Shown piece after piece: positions 17,816-25,552 of a stretch of DNA of 64,000 nt (positions within the stretch are counted from its first letter, which is position 1; each line of letters begins with the position of its first letter). The notes under the pieces were generated by a model. The model was not told the DNA's origin. It saw only the letters and a program-made list of their open reading frames with translations, and did no database searches. The stretch spans positions 548,030 through 612,029 of the forward strand of contig NZ_KQ033919.1 of assembly GCF_000969825.1 (NCBI RefSeq). Reading direction: 5' to 3'. A program made the position numbers and the translations under genes. The stretch comes from Parabacteroides gordonii MS-1 = DSM 23371 (GTDB taxonomy: Bacteria; Bacteroidota; Bacteroidia; Bacteroidales; Tannerellaceae).

Positions 17816-19735
17816 TTAGAACGTCACATCGATCCCTCCCATGAACACGGCTTTCGGCATCGGGAAGCCATAATTGATGGTGTAACGGGTAGCGGTCAGG
17901 TTCTCTCCTTTGACGAAGAGGTTCAGCCCTTTGTCGCGCGAACCGAAGCGATAGGCAGCCCGGGCGTTAAGGACGGTGTAGTTCTCCTTCACTTCGGAGA
18001 TTTTGTTTGCCGGATTTTCCAGGCGGACATACAGGTCGTAAACGGATTGCACGTTCGCATTAAAGGTGAAACGGCCGGGGGAATAAGTGGCACCGACGTT
18101 CAGTTTGTGAGCCGGGGCAGCCAGAAGCGGCTTGCTGGTGTGCAGGTAGCTGTAATTCATATCCATGCTGAGGTTGCGGAGTATCTGATAACGTCCCTCC
18201 AGCTCGATCCCCTTGTTGGTGAAGGTGCCGACGTTGCGGTTTTCCTGAGGGAATTGGCTCGCGGGATTCACCCGAACCGACTCAATCATGTTCTTACCGT
18301 CGATAAAGAAAGCCGTCACCTCCCCGTACAGGCGGCCGTCGAGGAAAGACTGGCCGACAGCTACTTCATAATTCAACATATTCTCCGGCTTCAAATCTGC
18401 ATTAGCAGCTCCCCACATATACATTTCCCGAATATTCGGACTACGGAAACCTTTCGAGAAAGAGGCACGGATCACATTTCCTTCAAGTGGACGAAAAGTA
18501 AGACCTGCCTGCGGAACCCATTCGCCACCAAATACGCTGTTATGCTCGTAACGCACGCCGGCGTTGATGCTTAGCATGTCGAACAAGTCCTGCTGCATGA
18601 TTACATACCCGGCAATCTCATTAACCGATTTATCGATAAGTTCATTTTTATTATTGTTGATACTATCCTGCCAGGCATGGCCTCCCCAGTTCTTGTAGTC
18701 GATACCGGCCGTGAAGGTGTTCCCTTCCACCAGGCGGAACGACTGATAGAGCAGGACGCCCGTGTTATGATCGTCCGAGCGGAAGAGGTAAGAGCGCGGG
18801 GTTCCTCCCGGTTCGTAGCCGTCGTTGACCTCGTGGTTACCCCAGTTGTAGAAGACACGCAAGGCACCGCTTGTCTTTTCGTGGTGGTTCTCGAGGGCAA
18901 AAGAGGTGGTACCGCGCAACACATCCACGAGATAATCGAGCACAGGGGCATCGATCTCGCCCGGGTTTTGGGTCTTGAACTTGGCCAGGCTCAGGTCGCC
19001 GGTCACTCTATAGTGTTCGTTGATCTTATAGCCCAGGTTCGCGAAACCGTTGGTGATGTGGAACTTGGAGTTCGGACGGTGGCCATCGGTACGGTCGTGG
19101 TTGAGGGAGATAAAGCTGCTGAAGTTGCCGATATTGTAGCCGTTGTTCACCATGTATTTCTGGGTATTGTACGAGCCATACATGATACGGGCCTGCGTGC
19201 GGCGTCCTTCCTGCTTATGATGGCGGGTGATGATGTTGACCACCCCTCCCATCGCGTTCGAGCCATACATCAGGGAGCCCGGGCCTCGGATCACTTCCAC
19301 GCGTTCGACGTCGGAAGCCACGTAGGTGTCGGGCAAGGCATGTCCGAAGATCCCCGCCCACTGCGGCTGTCCGTCGAAGAGCATGAGTACTTTGTTTCCC
19401 TGTCCCACCCCGCGGATGTTGACGGTTCCGGCCGACCCGTCGTTCACCCCGAAGCCGGTGATCCCTTTCTGGGTGACGAACAATCCGGGGACACGCTGCG
19501 AGAGTACCGGAAGGAGTGCCGACTCGCTGCTGGCTTCGATCTCCTCCCTGTCGATCACGGATATGGAGAGCGGCACGCTGTTGCGGTTCACTTGTATCTT
19601 ATTAGCCGAGACGACAACGCCTTGAAGGTTGATCAGGCTGTCTATTCCCAGCGGTTCAACGGGCTCAACCGGCACGGAAGAGTAAACAACCGTAGTGACC
19701 AATAAGCCCGAAATAAGTAAAAATCCTTTCTTCAT
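17816..19735 (-). CDS. TonB-dependent receptor (metal/cofactor type), probably controlled by the adjacent NikR-like protein
   Basis: A 639-residue outer-membrane receptor of the BtuB/siderophore class, not SusC. It has a signal peptide, a plug domain (about 35-155: VVVSANKIQVNRNSVPLSIS, VERVEVIRGPGSLMYGSNAMGGVVNIIT) and a barrel ending in IDVTF. No STN or CarboxypepD_reg domain is present. The gene is monocistronic, with its own terminator. A perfect NikR-geometry inverted repeat sits 43 bp upstream of its ATG, next to a NikR-like gene, so uptake of a metal ion or metal complex is the best guess. Nickel itself is doubtful because the regulator lacks the nickel ligands. Cobalamin, haem or a chelated metal are alternatives. 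Confidence 0.85.
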   Translation of the reverse strand: MKKGFLLISGLLVTTVVYSSVPVEPVEPLGIDSLINLQGVVVSANKIQVNRNSVPLSISVIDREEIEASSESALLPVLSQRVPGLFVTQKGITGFGVNDGSAGTVNIRGVGQGNKVLMLFDGQPQWAGIFGHALPDTYVASDVERVEVIRGPGSLMYGSNAMGGVVNIITRHHKQEGRRTQARIMYGSYNTQKYMVNNGYNIGNFSSFISLNHDRTDGHRPNSKFHITNGFANLGYKINEHYRVTGDLSLAKFKTQNPGEIDAPVLDYLVDVLRGTTSFALENHHEKTSGALRVFYNWGNHEVNDGYEPGGTPRSYLFRSDDHNTGVLLYQSFRLVEGNTFTAGIDYKNWGGHAWQDSINNNKNELIDKSVNEIAGYVIMQQDLFDMLSINAGVRYEHNSVFGGEWVPQAGLTFRPLEGNVIRASFSKGFRSPNIREMYMWGAANADLKPENMLNYEVAVGQSFLDGRLYGEVTAFFIDGKNMIESVRVNPASQFPQENRNVGTFTNKGIELEGRYQILRNLSMDMNYSYLHTSKPLLAAPAHKLNVGATYSPGRFTFNANVQSVYDLYVRLENPANKISEVKENYTVLNARAAYRFGSRDKGLNLFVKGENLTATRYTINYGFPMPKAVFMGGIDVTF

Positions 19736-19778
19736 AATTCAACTTGTATAATAATTTGTTATTTGCTTTTGCTCAAAA

Positions 19779-19808
19779 GGTAACACCATTCTTTGAAAAC
19801 GTGTTACC
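19779..19808. promoter_or_regulatory. Operator candidate with NikR spacing
   Basis: GGTAACAC (19779-19786) and GTGTTACC (19801-19808) are a perfect 8-bp inverted repeat with a 14-bp spacer. Written as six-base half-sites it is GTAACA-N16-TGTTAC, the same 6-16-6 geometry as the E. coli NikR site GTATGA-N16-TCATAC. It lies between the NikR-like gene and the receptor gene. On the minus strand the near half-site runs into TACCTTTTG, which resembles a -7 box with one extra T, so binding there would block the receptor promoter. Confidence 0.75.
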
Positions 19809-19828
19809 ATAGGGATAAAAAAATAGGC

Positions 19829-20242
19829 TCAATCCGCCCGGCTCATCACCAGTTTGCCGTGTTTTATTCCCTTGATAGCGGTCAGTTTATCGGCCAGTTC
19901 GGTGAGGCGGTGGGCAGTACCCATCACCGTCTCGATATGCAGACAAAAATGCCGGTTGACATAATATTGGGAAGACGACAGGATAACGTCCTGATAGTCC
20001 TGCTCGATACTGACAATCTTAGAGGCGATCGCTTTCTTTTCCTGGTCGTACATTATAATAATGGTACCGGCCACGATATGGTTGCATTGCCATTTCTTCT
20101 CCGCCACGTTCTTCTCTATCAGGAAACGGATAGCCTGCGAGCGGTTGGCGAAGCCATTCTCGTTCACATACTGATCAAGCGATTCCAGCAGATTGTCTTC
20201 CAGGGAGACACCAAAACGTTTTATTGCCATACGATTTTGCAT
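19829..20242 (-). CDS. NikR-like ribbon-helix-helix regulator lacking the canonical nickel ligands
   Basis: A 137-residue protein; Met5 (20230) is an equally good start and closer to NikR length. Residues 6-45 are a ribbon-helix-helix DNA-binding domain (KRFGVSLEDNLLESLDQYV, NRSQAIRFLIE). Residues 56-135 align without gaps to the ACT-like metal domain of E. coli NikR (ASKIVSIEQDYQD; CLHIETVMG; GIKHGKLV). Only one of the four nickel ligands survives. His76 aligns with Gln81, His87 with Gln92 and His89 with Tyr94, while Cys95 aligns with Cys100. The HHHH stretch is also replaced. Sensing of square-planar nickel as in E. coli is therefore unlikely. The gene lies between an Fe-S redox pair and a TonB receptor carrying a NikR-spaced operator. 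A TACCTTTG -7 box occurs upstream at 20280-20287. Confidence 0.8.
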   Translation of the reverse strand: MQNRMAIKRFGVSLEDNLLESLDQYVNENGFANRSQAIRFLIEKNVAEKKWQCNHIVAGTIIIMYDQEKKAIASKIVSIEQDYQDVILSSSQYYVNRHFCLHIETVMGTAHRLTELADKLTAIKGIKHGKLVMSRAD

Positions 20243-20253
20243 TCTATTTAGGC

Positions 20254-20287
20254 GGTAAATATACTATTTATTACCGATACAAAGGTA
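20254..20287 (-). promoter_or_regulatory. Promoter region of the NikR-like gene with a short inverted repeat
   Basis: On the minus strand TACCTTTG (20280-20287) matches the -7 consensus TAnnTTTG. Just downstream, GGTAA (20254-20258) and TTACC (20271-20275) form an inverted repeat that would overlap the start of transcription. The spacing differs from the operator at 19779, so autoregulation is only a possibility. Confidence 0.4.
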
Positions 20288-20435
20288 AATGGATTAAAAA
20301 GAAAAAGCGTAATATAAATTACAGATAATATTACCTTAATTACAGATCCGGTGAATCTTGGTTTATACCCGGTCGATATAAACCAAGGCTCACGTACGGA
20401 AACCATAAAATATTTCCCAACCCGGATCACCCGTC

Positions 20436-21815
20436 TCACAGCGTCTCCTGTTTCAATTGTTCGACGAACTGGTCGATGCGGCGCAACTCTTTCGGTATGT
20501 CGATCGCTTGCGGGCAATGTTCGTTGCACTGGTCGCAACCGACACAATGGTCTGCCTGCCGCAGTTTCGGCACGCTACGGTCGTAACCGACCAGGAAGGC
20601 ACGGCGGGCTTCGCGGTAGTTTTCATCCATCCGGCTCTTCGGTACATTCCCTTCGTTCACACATTTGTTATAATGAAGAAGCACGGCCGGAATATCTATC
20701 GCATACGGGCACGGCATACAATATTTGCAGTCGTTGCAGGGGATTGTCGGATATTTGATCATCAGCTGCGCCGTCTCTTCCAGGAAGTCCTTATCTTCAT
20801 CGGTCAACGGTATGAGCGGGGAATAAGTACGGATGTTATCCTGCAAATGTTCCATATAGGTCATACCGCTCAACGCCGTCAGCACCAACTCCGGCGAACC
20901 GGCAAAACGGAAAGCCCATGAGGCGACACTATCTTCGGGGCGGCGCTGTTTCAACCGGGTAACGATATGCTGCGGCACATTCGACAGGCGGCCTCCCAAC
21001 AACGGTTCCATGATAATTGCGGGGATATTCCGCTTTTCCAACTCCTGATAGAGGTACTCGGCATTCACATTCCGTCCCGTTGCATGACGCCAGTCGACAT
21101 AATTCAACTGTATCTGTACAAAGTCCCAGTGAACGGTGTCGTGCATAGCCAGCACTTCATCGAATACATCCGACGTACCGTGGAACGACCAACCCAGATG
21201 ACGGATGCGTCCCGCTTCCCGTTCTTTCAGCAGGAAGTCCAGCATTCCGTTATCGATATAGCGGTCGTTGAACGTCTTCATTCCCTGCCCGCCTCCGATG
21301 GAGTGGAGCAGATAGTAATCGAGATAATCCGTTTGCAGTTCACTAAACGACCGGCGGTACATGGCCATCGAGTTTTCACGTGTATAGTTCGAGAAATTAG
21401 ACAGCTTGGTTGCCAGGTAATACGACTCCCGCGGATGGCGGCTAAGCGCGATCCCGGTAGCCTTTTCCGACCAGCCCTGCACATAGACGGGCGACGTGTC
21501 GAAATAGTTCACGCCGTGGGCGATGGCATAGTCTACCAGTTCGTTGACGGCATCCTGGTCGATCAGATCCCCTTTCCCATCGGGTGAAGGGATAGTGGGC
21601 CAGCGCATACAGCCATACCCCAGCAGGGAAACCTTATCCCCCAGCTCCGGGAAAGTACGGTAGGTCATCTGGTCGGTCGGAACAGGCGAAGCGGCTTTGC
21701 TACCGGAACCTTTCGGGTCTTTCGGGGCGCAGCCATAAAGTGCGGCGGTCGTAGTGGCAGCCGTGATACCTACGATATTCAGAAAATCGCGGCGGTTGAT
21801 ATGTTGATCTTTCAT
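20436..21815 (-). CDS. Exported aldo/keto reductase with C-terminal 4Fe-4S ferredoxin domain
   Basis: A 459-residue protein with a twin-arginine-like leader (NRRDFLNIVG) and possible lipobox LYGC (Cys29), so it is probably folded in the cytoplasm and then exported and anchored. Residues ~55-345 are an aldo/keto reductase barrel with the full tetrad Asp106, Tyr111, Lys137 and His171. The C-terminal ~110 residues hold two cysteine clusters, CNDCKYCMPCPYAIDIP and CVGCDQCNEHCPQAIDIP, typical of paired 4Fe-4S sites. The substrate is unknown. It lies 20 bp downstream of the membrane 4Fe-4S gene, and the two probably form one redox unit passing electrons across the membrane. Confidence 0.85.
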   Translation of the reverse strand: MKDQHINRRDFLNIVGITAATTTAALYGCAPKDPKGSGSKAASPVPTDQMTYRTFPELGDKVSLLGYGCMRWPTIPSPDGKGDLIDQDAVNELVDYAIAHGVNYFDTSPVYVQGWSEKATGIALSRHPRESYYLATKLSNFSNYTRENSMAMYRRSFSELQTDYLDYYLLHSIGGGQGMKTFNDRYIDNGMLDFLLKEREAGRIRHLGWSFHGTSDVFDEVLAMHDTVHWDFVQIQLNYVDWRHATGRNVNAEYLYQELEKRNIPAIIMEPLLGGRLSNVPQHIVTRLKQRRPEDSVASWAFRFAGSPELVLTALSGMTYMEHLQDNIRTYSPLIPLTDEDKDFLEETAQLMIKYPTIPCNDCKYCMPCPYAIDIPAVLLHYNKCVNEGNVPKSRMDENYREARRAFLVGYDRSVPKLRQADHCVGCDQCNEHCPQAIDIPKELRRIDQFVEQLKQETL

Positions 21816-21835
21816 AGGTCTATTCTTTAAACGGA

Positions 21836-23356
21836 TTATATAATTCGGTGTCTTTCATGCCCTTCCACATAGATGGCCGTAAACGGGCGCGAAGGACAAA
21901 GGTTCTCACAGGCTCCGCAACCGATGCAGCGTTCGGTGTTAACGACCGGTATCTTCAGGGATTTCGGATCATCCGGATCAGAGGCAACCATCTCTATGGC
22001 GTTCGTCGGACAATGGCGGGAACAGTTACCGCACTCGACACCGTCGGTCAGCGGGATGCAATTCGCTTTCACCCACACGGCATGACCGATCTGGACGGAC
22101 GATTTATCTGCTTTCGTTATCAATGTGATGGCTCCTGCCGGACAGACCTCGGAGCATTTCGTACACTCGGGGCGGCAGTAACCACGTTCGTACGACATTT
22201 CCGGCTGCATCAAAGTCATCAAACCACCGGAAGGACGCAAGACGTGATTCGGACAGGCCGAGATACAGAGCTGGCAAGCTGTGCAATGATGCCTCATATT
22301 CTGTATGCTTTGTGCGCCGGGGGGGACAATAGCCGTCAGACGCTCCGTTTCTTTCCGCTCTTTTATCGGAGCCAGTCCGCCGTCTCTTTTCATAATGACC
22401 TCTTCCACCTTCTTTTCCTGTGCCTTCAAGGTACCGCCCAGCACAACCAGGCCAGTGGCCGACAAAGCCCGGCGACGGGAAAGGTTTGTTTTATCTTCCG
22501 GAGCGGGTTGTTCCTCACCGGTTGCCTGCTTCTTTGTTTTCCATACCGGGGCATAGCGAAGCGCATCCTTACGGCAAACTTCGAGGCAGTTCATGCAGGC
22601 CACACAACGGCTACCGTCCACTTTATGCTCTTTGCTGTCGATACAGGCTGCTTTACATTGGCGGGCACAAAGACCGCAACCGTTACATTTATCCGTATCT
22701 ATCGTGATACGGTAGAGGGAAAAGCGGGAGATGAAACCCAGCACTGTTCCCACCGGACAGATCGTATTGCAATAGGTACGTCCGTTGCGCCACGCTAATA
22801 CGATCAGCACCACCGTTGTAGCCAGGGCGATAAGGAAGGTCGGAAGGCTCTTCATCCATACATCCACCTCATAAAAGGCATAACTCTCCACCCGCTCCGC
22901 TAGATAGGCCAGCAGATTGTTGCCCCACATCCAAAGCGGCTGAAACAGGTTATTAGCAATACGCCCATACGCACTGTAAGGAGCGAGCAAAGCGACCAGG
23001 GAACCGATCCCCGCCACCAAGGCCAGGATAAAAACGGCCAGTATTCCGTAACGCAACCAGGATAGTGCCGGCGAATAAGAATAGGGTAGCTTCTTCCCTC
23101 TCCTGCCGACCCGCGCGATAACATCCTGGAAAACACCCAGCGGACAGATCACCGAGCAGTAAATACGTCCGAAAGCCAGGGTCAGAAGAACTAAAAACAA
23201 TACGACACCCACATTCAAAGCCAACACGGCAGGTAGGAACTGGATCTTTGCCAGCCATCCGAACCATCCATGCAATGTCCCGGTAAAGTCGAGGAACAAC
23301 AATGTGATGAGTACGAAGCATACTATGGCTGCTGTCAGTCTGATTTTTCTTAACAT
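21836..23356 (-). CDS. Membrane 4Fe-4S protein of the NapH/quinol-ferredoxin type
   Basis: A 506-residue protein. The N-terminal ~215 residues have about five transmembrane helices and two C-x3-CP motifs (CSVICPLGVF, CNTICPVGTV) as in NapH/NosR-like proteins. Next comes a cytoplasmic ferredoxin domain (CNGCGLCARQCKAACID, CVACMNCLEVC), then an internal Tat-like stretch (LSRRRALSATGLVVLGG, about residue 295) and further clusters (CTACQLCISACP, CRPECTKCSEVCP, CGNCSRHCP, CIGCGACENLCP). It most likely takes electrons from the quinol pool and hands them to the exported aldo/keto reductase encoded next. The internal twin-arginine segment suggests a second, Tat-dependent part; a fusion of two ancestral proteins is a reasonable reading. 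The upstream gap of 110 bp to the LytTR gene leaves room for its own promoter. Confidence 0.85.
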   Translation of the reverse strand: MLRKIRLTAAIVCFVLITLLFLDFTGTLHGWFGWLAKIQFLPAVLALNVGVVLFLVLLTLAFGRIYCSVICPLGVFQDVIARVGRRGKKLPYSYSPALSWLRYGILAVFILALVAGIGSLVALLAPYSAYGRIANNLFQPLWMWGNNLLAYLAERVESYAFYEVDVWMKSLPTFLIALATTVVLIVLAWRNGRTYCNTICPVGTVLGFISRFSLYRITIDTDKCNGCGLCARQCKAACIDSKEHKVDGSRCVACMNCLEVCRKDALRYAPVWKTKKQATGEEQPAPEDKTNLSRRRALSATGLVVLGGTLKAQEKKVEEVIMKRDGGLAPIKERKETERLTAIVPPGAQSIQNMRHHCTACQLCISACPNHVLRPSGGLMTLMQPEMSYERGYCRPECTKCSEVCPAGAITLITKADKSSVQIGHAVWVKANCIPLTDGVECGNCSRHCPTNAIEMVASDPDDPKSLKIPVVNTERCIGCGACENLCPSRPFTAIYVEGHERHRII

Positions 23357-23466
23357 TGTATCTCTTTATTGGTTAGTAATACGGTTACAAAGGTGATGGA
23401 TTTCTACTTTAAAAGATACGGTTGTTTCGTCAAAACGAAAAAAAAGGGAATGATCGCGAATAGGCC

Positions 23467-24219
23467 TTAATCGCTCACCAGCCACGACTTAAATTCAGCC
23501 GCTTTGTTTTTGCTGACATAAATACGCTCCGGCACTTCCACATCCAGCGTGATAAGCAGGCGGCTGTCGAACCAGATTGTTATGTTGGTGACGCTATCCC
23601 TGTTGAGAATAAACTGTTTGTTCGCCCGGGTAAAACCGGACGGATCGAGGGAAGGCATTATTTGTTCGAGTGTCCGGGAATACGGATACTTACTGCCATC
23701 TTTCAAATAGACGATCGTATTTTTATCCGATGTATAAAAGCAGGAGATATCTTTTACGCTGACCGGCAACAACTTGTCCTTATATGGTAACAGGAATTTA
23801 TCTTTATACTTAGGTGCAGGTGCTAAACGGGTCAACTGCGACAGATACTGGATGATATCTTGGTGGTTCAGTTTGCCATACTTATCCAGGGCGTGTTTGA
23901 TATCTTCCACCTTGATGGGTTTCAGCAGGTAATCGATGCTGTTCACCTTAAAGGCTTCGATGGCATAACGGTCGTAAGCGGTGGTAAACACGATGGGCGT
24001 TTCGAGCTCGACCTTATCGAAAATATTGAAAGCCGAGCCGTCCGACAGGTGGATATCCATAAAGATCAGTTCCGGTGCCGGGTTCGTTTGAAGCCAGTGG
24101 ATCGTTTGGGTCACGCTTTCGGTATTCCCCGCAATCCGGATATCGGGCGCGACTTCTTTCAATATATCCACTAAATTTTCATAAGCTGCTGTTTCATCTT
24201 CTACAATCAGTACTCTCAT
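23467..24219 (-). CDS. LytTR-family response regulator
   Basis: A 250-residue protein. Residues 1-120 are a receiver domain with acidic residues Glu7/Asp8, phosphoacceptor Asp55 (IFMDIHLSDGS) and conserved Lys in YLLKPI. Residues ~145-248 form a LytTR DNA-binding domain (LLPVSVKDISCFYTSDKN, FTRANKQFILN). The gene begins 7 bp after the histidine kinase stop, so they are co-transcribed. Its targets are unknown; the Fe-S redox genes immediately downstream on the same strand are the first place to look. Confidence 0.93.
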   Translation of the reverse strand: MRVLIVEDETAAYENLVDILKEVAPDIRIAGNTESVTQTIHWLQTNPAPELIFMDIHLSDGSAFNIFDKVELETPIVFTTAYDRYAIEAFKVNSIDYLLKPIKVEDIKHALDKYGKLNHQDIIQYLSQLTRLAPAPKYKDKFLLPYKDKLLPVSVKDISCFYTSDKNTIVYLKDGSKYPYSRTLEQIMPSLDPSGFTRANKQFILNRDSVTNITIWFDSRLLITLDVEVPERIYVSKNKAAEFKSWLVSD

Positions 24220-24226
24220 AGCTGTA

Positions 24227-25249
24227 TCACTTTAAAGGGAGATAAACCCGGAATATATCCTCATCGCATTCTATCCGGATCTGTTTATTCATCAACAAAG
24301 TAAAACGACTTTCCAGGTTCTTGAGCCCTGTCCCGTTCGTGTCGGAAGGAGACAGTTTCGGGTAAACCGGGTTAGAAACCACCAGTTCCCCCCATTCGTT
24401 CAGCACGATCGAAACCTCCATCTTATGCTCGCTGTCGATCTGGTTATGGACAACCGCATTATCCAGCAACGGCAGCAAAGAGAGAACCGGCAACCTCAAC
24501 AGATCCTGCTGCCCTTCTTCCACCTCCACCGAAAAGACCAGTTTGTTGGCAAAGCGTACTTCCATGACATACTGGAAAGACTGTACGAACTCCAGTTCTT
24601 CCCGCAGCGAGACCAGTCCTTTCCGGTCGCTTTGAAGGATATAACGGAAGGTATCGGACAACTCATGCACATACATCAGTGTCTTTTCATCGTTCTTCTT
24701 ACGGATCAATGCGGAGATACCGTTTAGCGAATTAAAGAAAAAGTGCGGGTTGATCTGGTTCGCCAGCGCATCACAACGGCTTTGCAGGTTCTCAAAACGC
24801 AGACGCTCGATCTCTTGTTCCTTCTCCCGCTGCCCGGAATACAACATGGATATATAGCCGATAAACGTACAAAGGAAACAAGTGACAAAAAACTGGAAAA
24901 TCAGGATACTTCCCAACGCATCCGTACGAATCCCCATAGAAGACACTCCATACGAGATAGAGGCATAAAGAAGATAAGCGACGAATGAGAACAGGAAGTT
25001 ATGCATCAGCCGTTGCTTGAACAAAGCGTCGGGCATCTTTTTCAGGTTATAACGTATCAGCAGGCTGATCAATCCCCAGAAGAAAAAGAAACGGTAAACG
25101 AAAAAGGATAACAGAACTACAAGGTCTGTCCCTTTTATATATTTCAATTCCCAAGGGATGCAGGCTATATTGGGATAAACAATAAAAACCGTACTGATCA
25201 GGCTGACCAGCGTAAGTCTACGGGTTATATAAATATCGAACGAGTCCAT
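24227..25249 (-). CDS. LytS/YehU-type sensor histidine kinase
   Basis: A 340-residue membrane kinase. Four hydrophobic segments occupy about residues 12-138. A coiled linker follows, then the His_kinase (PF06580-type) phosphoacceptor motif NQINPHFFFNSLNG with His169 and an HATPase domain with the LLDNAVVHN box and GTGLKNLESR loop. It has no extracellular sensor domain of size, so the signal is probably sensed in or near the membrane. It is the cognate kinase of the LytTR regulator encoded 7 bp downstream. Confidence 0.92.
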   Translation of the reverse strand: MDSFDIYITRRLTLVSLISTVFIVYPNIACIPWELKYIKGTDLVVLLSFFVYRFFFFWGLISLLIRYNLKKMPDALFKQRLMHNFLFSFVAYLLYASISYGVSSMGIRTDALGSILIFQFFVTCFLCTFIGYISMLYSGQREKEQEIERLRFENLQSRCDALANQINPHFFFNSLNGISALIRKKNDEKTLMYVHELSDTFRYILQSDRKGLVSLREELEFVQSFQYVMEVRFANKLVFSVEVEEGQQDLLRLPVLSLLPLLDNAVVHNQIDSEHKMEVSIVLNEWGELVVSNPVYPKLSPSDTNGTGLKNLESRFTLLMNKQIRIECDEDIFRVYLPLK

Positions 25250-25367
25250 AGCATCTTATTTCCTGAACAAAGAAAAACAAAATAATCGTTACTTCACAGT
25301 CCCAGAGAGGGAAAGCGAAAAAAAGGGACTTAAAAACGAAAAGGGCTCAAAGTCGCTCTCCGCGATC

Positions 25368-25551
25368 TCCGGCGGCGACCTTTCGACATCTGCGGCAGGT
25401 CTCCTCTGACATCTGCCGCAGATACTCGGAGACATCTGCTGCAGATATCCGGAGAGAGGTGCCGCAGGTGTCTGGAGAGAGGTGCCGCAGGTGTCCGAGG
25501 AAGGGTGCCGCATCCCTCGGAAAAAGGCTGCCGCACCCTGCCGGAAGCCTC
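25368..25551. repeat. 23-bp tandem repeat array, eight units
   Basis: The core TGCCGCAG (with one- or two-base variants) starts at 25391, 25414, 25437, 25460, 25483, 25506 and 25529, exactly 23 bp apart each time. A more degenerate unit starts at 25368. Unit ends shift gradually from ..GACATC on the left to ..GAGAGG and ..GAAGGG on the right, a gradient typical of slippage-born arrays. Several units contain the near-palindrome CTGCnGCAG. The period is not a multiple of three, and the array abuts the stop codon of the gene at 25553, so it is non-coding. The 25250-25367 stretch between it and the kinase start holds no gene. Confidence 0.9.
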
Positions 25552-25552
25552 T

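Noticed and set aside
20254-20275. Second NikR-type operator upstream of the regulator gene
   Set aside because: GGTAA and TTACC are only five bases each and 12 bp apart, against 20 bp between the same bases in the strong operator, so it is noted only as a weak dyad.
25289-25536. Two short minus-strand open frames over the 23-bp repeat
   Set aside because: They read the tandem repeat in two frames and give Ser/Pro/Cys low-complexity peptides; a 23-bp period is not coding-like.
25368-25551. CRISPR array
   Set aside because: Units are contiguous without spacers and the period is only 23 bp; no cas gene is in the window.
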